64,000 nucleotides of DNA from Acidobacteriota bacterium (GTDB lineage Bacteria > Acidobacteriota > Thermoanaerobaculia > Multivoradales > JBCCEF01). Made by a program: the position numbers and the translations under genes. A model generated the notes under the pieces. It was not told the DNA's origin. It did not search any database and was given only the letters and a program-made list of their open reading frames with translations. The stretch spans positions 1 through 64,000 of the forward strand of contig JBCCEF010000003.1 of NCBI GenBank assembly GCA_039030395.1. Direction: 5' to 3'. Positions within the stretch are counted from its first letter, which is position 1. Each line of letters starts with the position of its first letter. This document shows positions 62,626 to 64,000 of the stretch, piece by piece.

Positions 62626-64000
62626 ACGCCCGGCTGCGCATCGTCGTCGCCGTGATCGGCCTGTGGTGTGTCGCCCTGACGGCGAAGCTGGTGGGGCTGC
62701 AGATCGTCGATCACGACCAGTACAGCGAAAAGGCGCGCCGCCAGCATCAGCGGGTAGTCGATCTCGATCCCTCCCGCGGCACGGTGTTCGACGCCGCCGG
62801 GCGGGAGCTGGCGGTGTCCGTGCCGGTGGATTCCGCCTGGGCGGATCCCGCTCGCGTGCCGGAAGAGCGCCGCGGCGAGATCGCCCAGCAGGTCGCCGAA
62901 GTGCTCGAGGTCCCGGTGACGGAGATTGCCGCTGAACTCGCCAAGGACAACAAGTCCTTCGTCTACCTGGGGCGTCGTCTCGATCCTCCCAAGGCCGAGG
63001 CCCTGCGCGCCCTCGCTCTGCCCGGCGTGTTCTTCGCCGAGGAGAGCAAGCGCTACTACCCGAACCGAACCCTGGCGGCGCCGGTGCTCGGCTATGTGGG
63101 CACCGACAACGCCGGCCTGGCGGGGCTCGAGCTGGAGTACAACGCGGCGGTGACCGGTCGCGCCGGCCGCCGCACGGTGCTGCGCGACGCCAAGGCCTCG
63201 ACCGCGATCTCGCCGGACCTCGCCGCGTCGGCGGCGCAGCCGGGCCACGATCTGGTGCTCACCCTGGATGCCTCGATTCAGCACGTCGTCGAGCGGTCCC
63301 TCGCCGAGGCGGTCGAGAAGCACCACGCCCGGCGCGCCATGGCGGTGGTGCTCAACCCCAATACAGGGGCTGTGCTGGCGATGGCCTCGCTACCGTCCTT
63401 CGACTCCAATCGCTTCGCCGAGGCTCCGAAGGAGCATCGCCAGAACTTTGCCATCGAGTCCTCCTACGAGCCCGGCTCGACCTTCAAGATGGTCACCGCC
63501 TCGGCCGCTCTGGCGGCTAACCTGATCGATCCGGCGGACGTCATCGACTGCGAGATGGGCGGTATCACCTACGGCAGTACCCGCATCAAGGACCACAAGC
63601 CCTTCGGTCGCCTCACCTTCCGCGAGGTGATCGCCAAGTCGAGCAACGTGGGAGCCATCAAGGCCGGTATGAAGCTGGGCGACGAACGGCTCTACGACGC
63701 CGCCCACGCCTTCGGCTTCGGCCGGCGCACGGGCATTGACCTGCCCGGCGAGAGCTCCGGGATCCTCCATCCGCTCGACAAGTGGTGGTCTCTCTCCCGG
63801 GCCTACGTCTCCTTCGGTCACGAGATCTCGATCACCGCTCTGCAGCTCGCCTCGGCCTTCGGCGCGGTGGCCAACGGCGGCAGCCTGATGCGGCCGTACA
63901 TCGTGGCGGAAGTACGGGCCGAGGGCAAAGCGCCGGTAGTGACCCAGCCGGAAGTGGTCGGTCGGCCGGTGACCTCGAGTACCGCTCGCGAGGTGGAGCG
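62622..64000 (+). CDS. ftsI: Peptidoglycan D,D-transpeptidase FtsI (PBP3), cut by window end
   Basis: The first 459 or so codons of a class B penicillin-binding protein; the frame is open to the window edge. An N-terminal membrane helix (LRIVVAVIGLWCVALTAKLVG) precedes the pedestal domain (VVDLDPSRGTVFDAAGRELAVSV). In the transpeptidase domain, the SxxK motif is EPGSTFK with Ser286, and the SxN motif is KSSNVGA (Ser340, Asn342). The KTG motif lies beyond the window. The start is a GTG at 62622 overlapping ftsL. It crosslinks septal peptidoglycan with FtsW. Confidence 0.95.
   Translation, partial: MNARLRIVVAVIGLWCVALTAKLVGLQIVDHDQYSEKARRQHQRVVDLDPSRGTVFDAAGRELAVSVPVDSAWADPARVPEERRGEIAQQVAEVLEVPVTEIAAELAKDNKSFVYLGRRLDPPKAEALRALALPGVFFAEESKRYYPNRTLAAPVLGYVGTDNAGLAGLELEYNAAVTGRAGRRTVLRDAKASTAISPDLAASAAQPGHDLVLTLDASIQHVVERSLAEAVEKHHARRAMAVVLNPNTGAVLAMASLPSFDSNRFAEAPKEHRQNFAIESSYEPGSTFKMVTASAALAANLIDPADVIDCEMGGITYGSTRIKDHKPFGRLTFREVIAKSSNVGAIKAGMKLGDERLYDAAHAFGFGRRTGIDLPGESSGILHPLDKWWSLSRAYVSFGHEISITALQLASAFGAVANGGSLMRPYIVAEVRAEGKAPVVTQPEVVGRPVTSSTAREVE

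Overview
The window is 64 kb of GC-rich bacterial chromosome with dense coding, short overlapping starts and operons on both strands. It holds the start of a division and cell-wall (dcw) cluster, a complete SUF iron-sulfur operon and single-copy housekeeping genes (purD, pdxA, pta), so it looks chromosomal, not plasmid or phage. The mix of giant choice-of-anchor-D secreted proteins, DUF4331/DUF4198 envelope proteins, a zinc-finger-TPR protein and a SufU/SufT-type SUF system would suit an Acidobacteriota lineage (Thermoanaerobaculia-like). That placement is inference. No tRNA, rRNA, CRISPR array or prophage was recognised.

Layout. 1-520: frameshifted IS3-type transposase remnant. 521-2173: diheme c-type cytochrome lipoprotein. 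7366-2198 (minus): tightly overlapping five-gene operon of GNAT-like protein, ThiF/E1-like enzyme, membrane protein, GNAT acyltransferase and nitroreductase. 7598-23288 (plus): three tandem paralogous genes for secreted proteins of about 1,620-1,640 residues, each followed by the same rho-independent terminator. Facing the last copy is a JmjC/cupin-8 oxygenase gene (24559-23354). 25247-24610: AbrB-like antitoxin and Doc toxin. 32417-25493 (minus): MATE exporter, TPR protein, ABC ATPase and FtsX-type permease. 32625-33278: PNPOx-like flavoprotein. 34720-33515 (minus): secreted protein and matrixin protease. 36142-34985: single-module Clp/HSP100-like ATPase. 36388-41109 (plus): exopolysaccharide genes (two GT2, one GT4, one polyprenyl glycosylphosphotransferase). 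43251-41113 (minus): ricT-like, hfq-like and pdxA. 45798-43493 (minus): pta and purD. 49108-45922 (minus): three envelope proteins (DUF3108, DUF4331, DUF4198). 56986-49337 (minus): sufR-B-C-D-S-U-T and a Rieske oxygenase. 57559-59429 (plus): small acidic secreted protein and zinc-finger-TPR protein. 60601-59444 (minus): UPF0104 membrane protein. 60872-64000 (plus): mraZ-rsmH-ftsL-ftsI, with ftsI cut by the window edge.

Two observations stand out. First, a composite repeat of about 80-160 bp, built of consecutive hairpins, occurs five times (25341, 33366, 49213, 54910, 59396). Its outermost palindrome always abuts the 3' end of the gene read into it; in three of five cases it begins with that gene's TAG stop codon, and in the other two it encodes the last residues. 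At one site it lies inside the suf operon, and at another it also encodes the C-terminal tail of a membrane protein. Second, the giant-protein genes appear to have been duplicated together with the 3' end of the neighbouring cupin oxygenase gene: recognisable footprints of that oxygenase C-terminus survive after copy 1 and fused to a decapitated fourth copy at 18199. This points to an ancestral two-gene cassette and suggests a substrate-modifier relationship.
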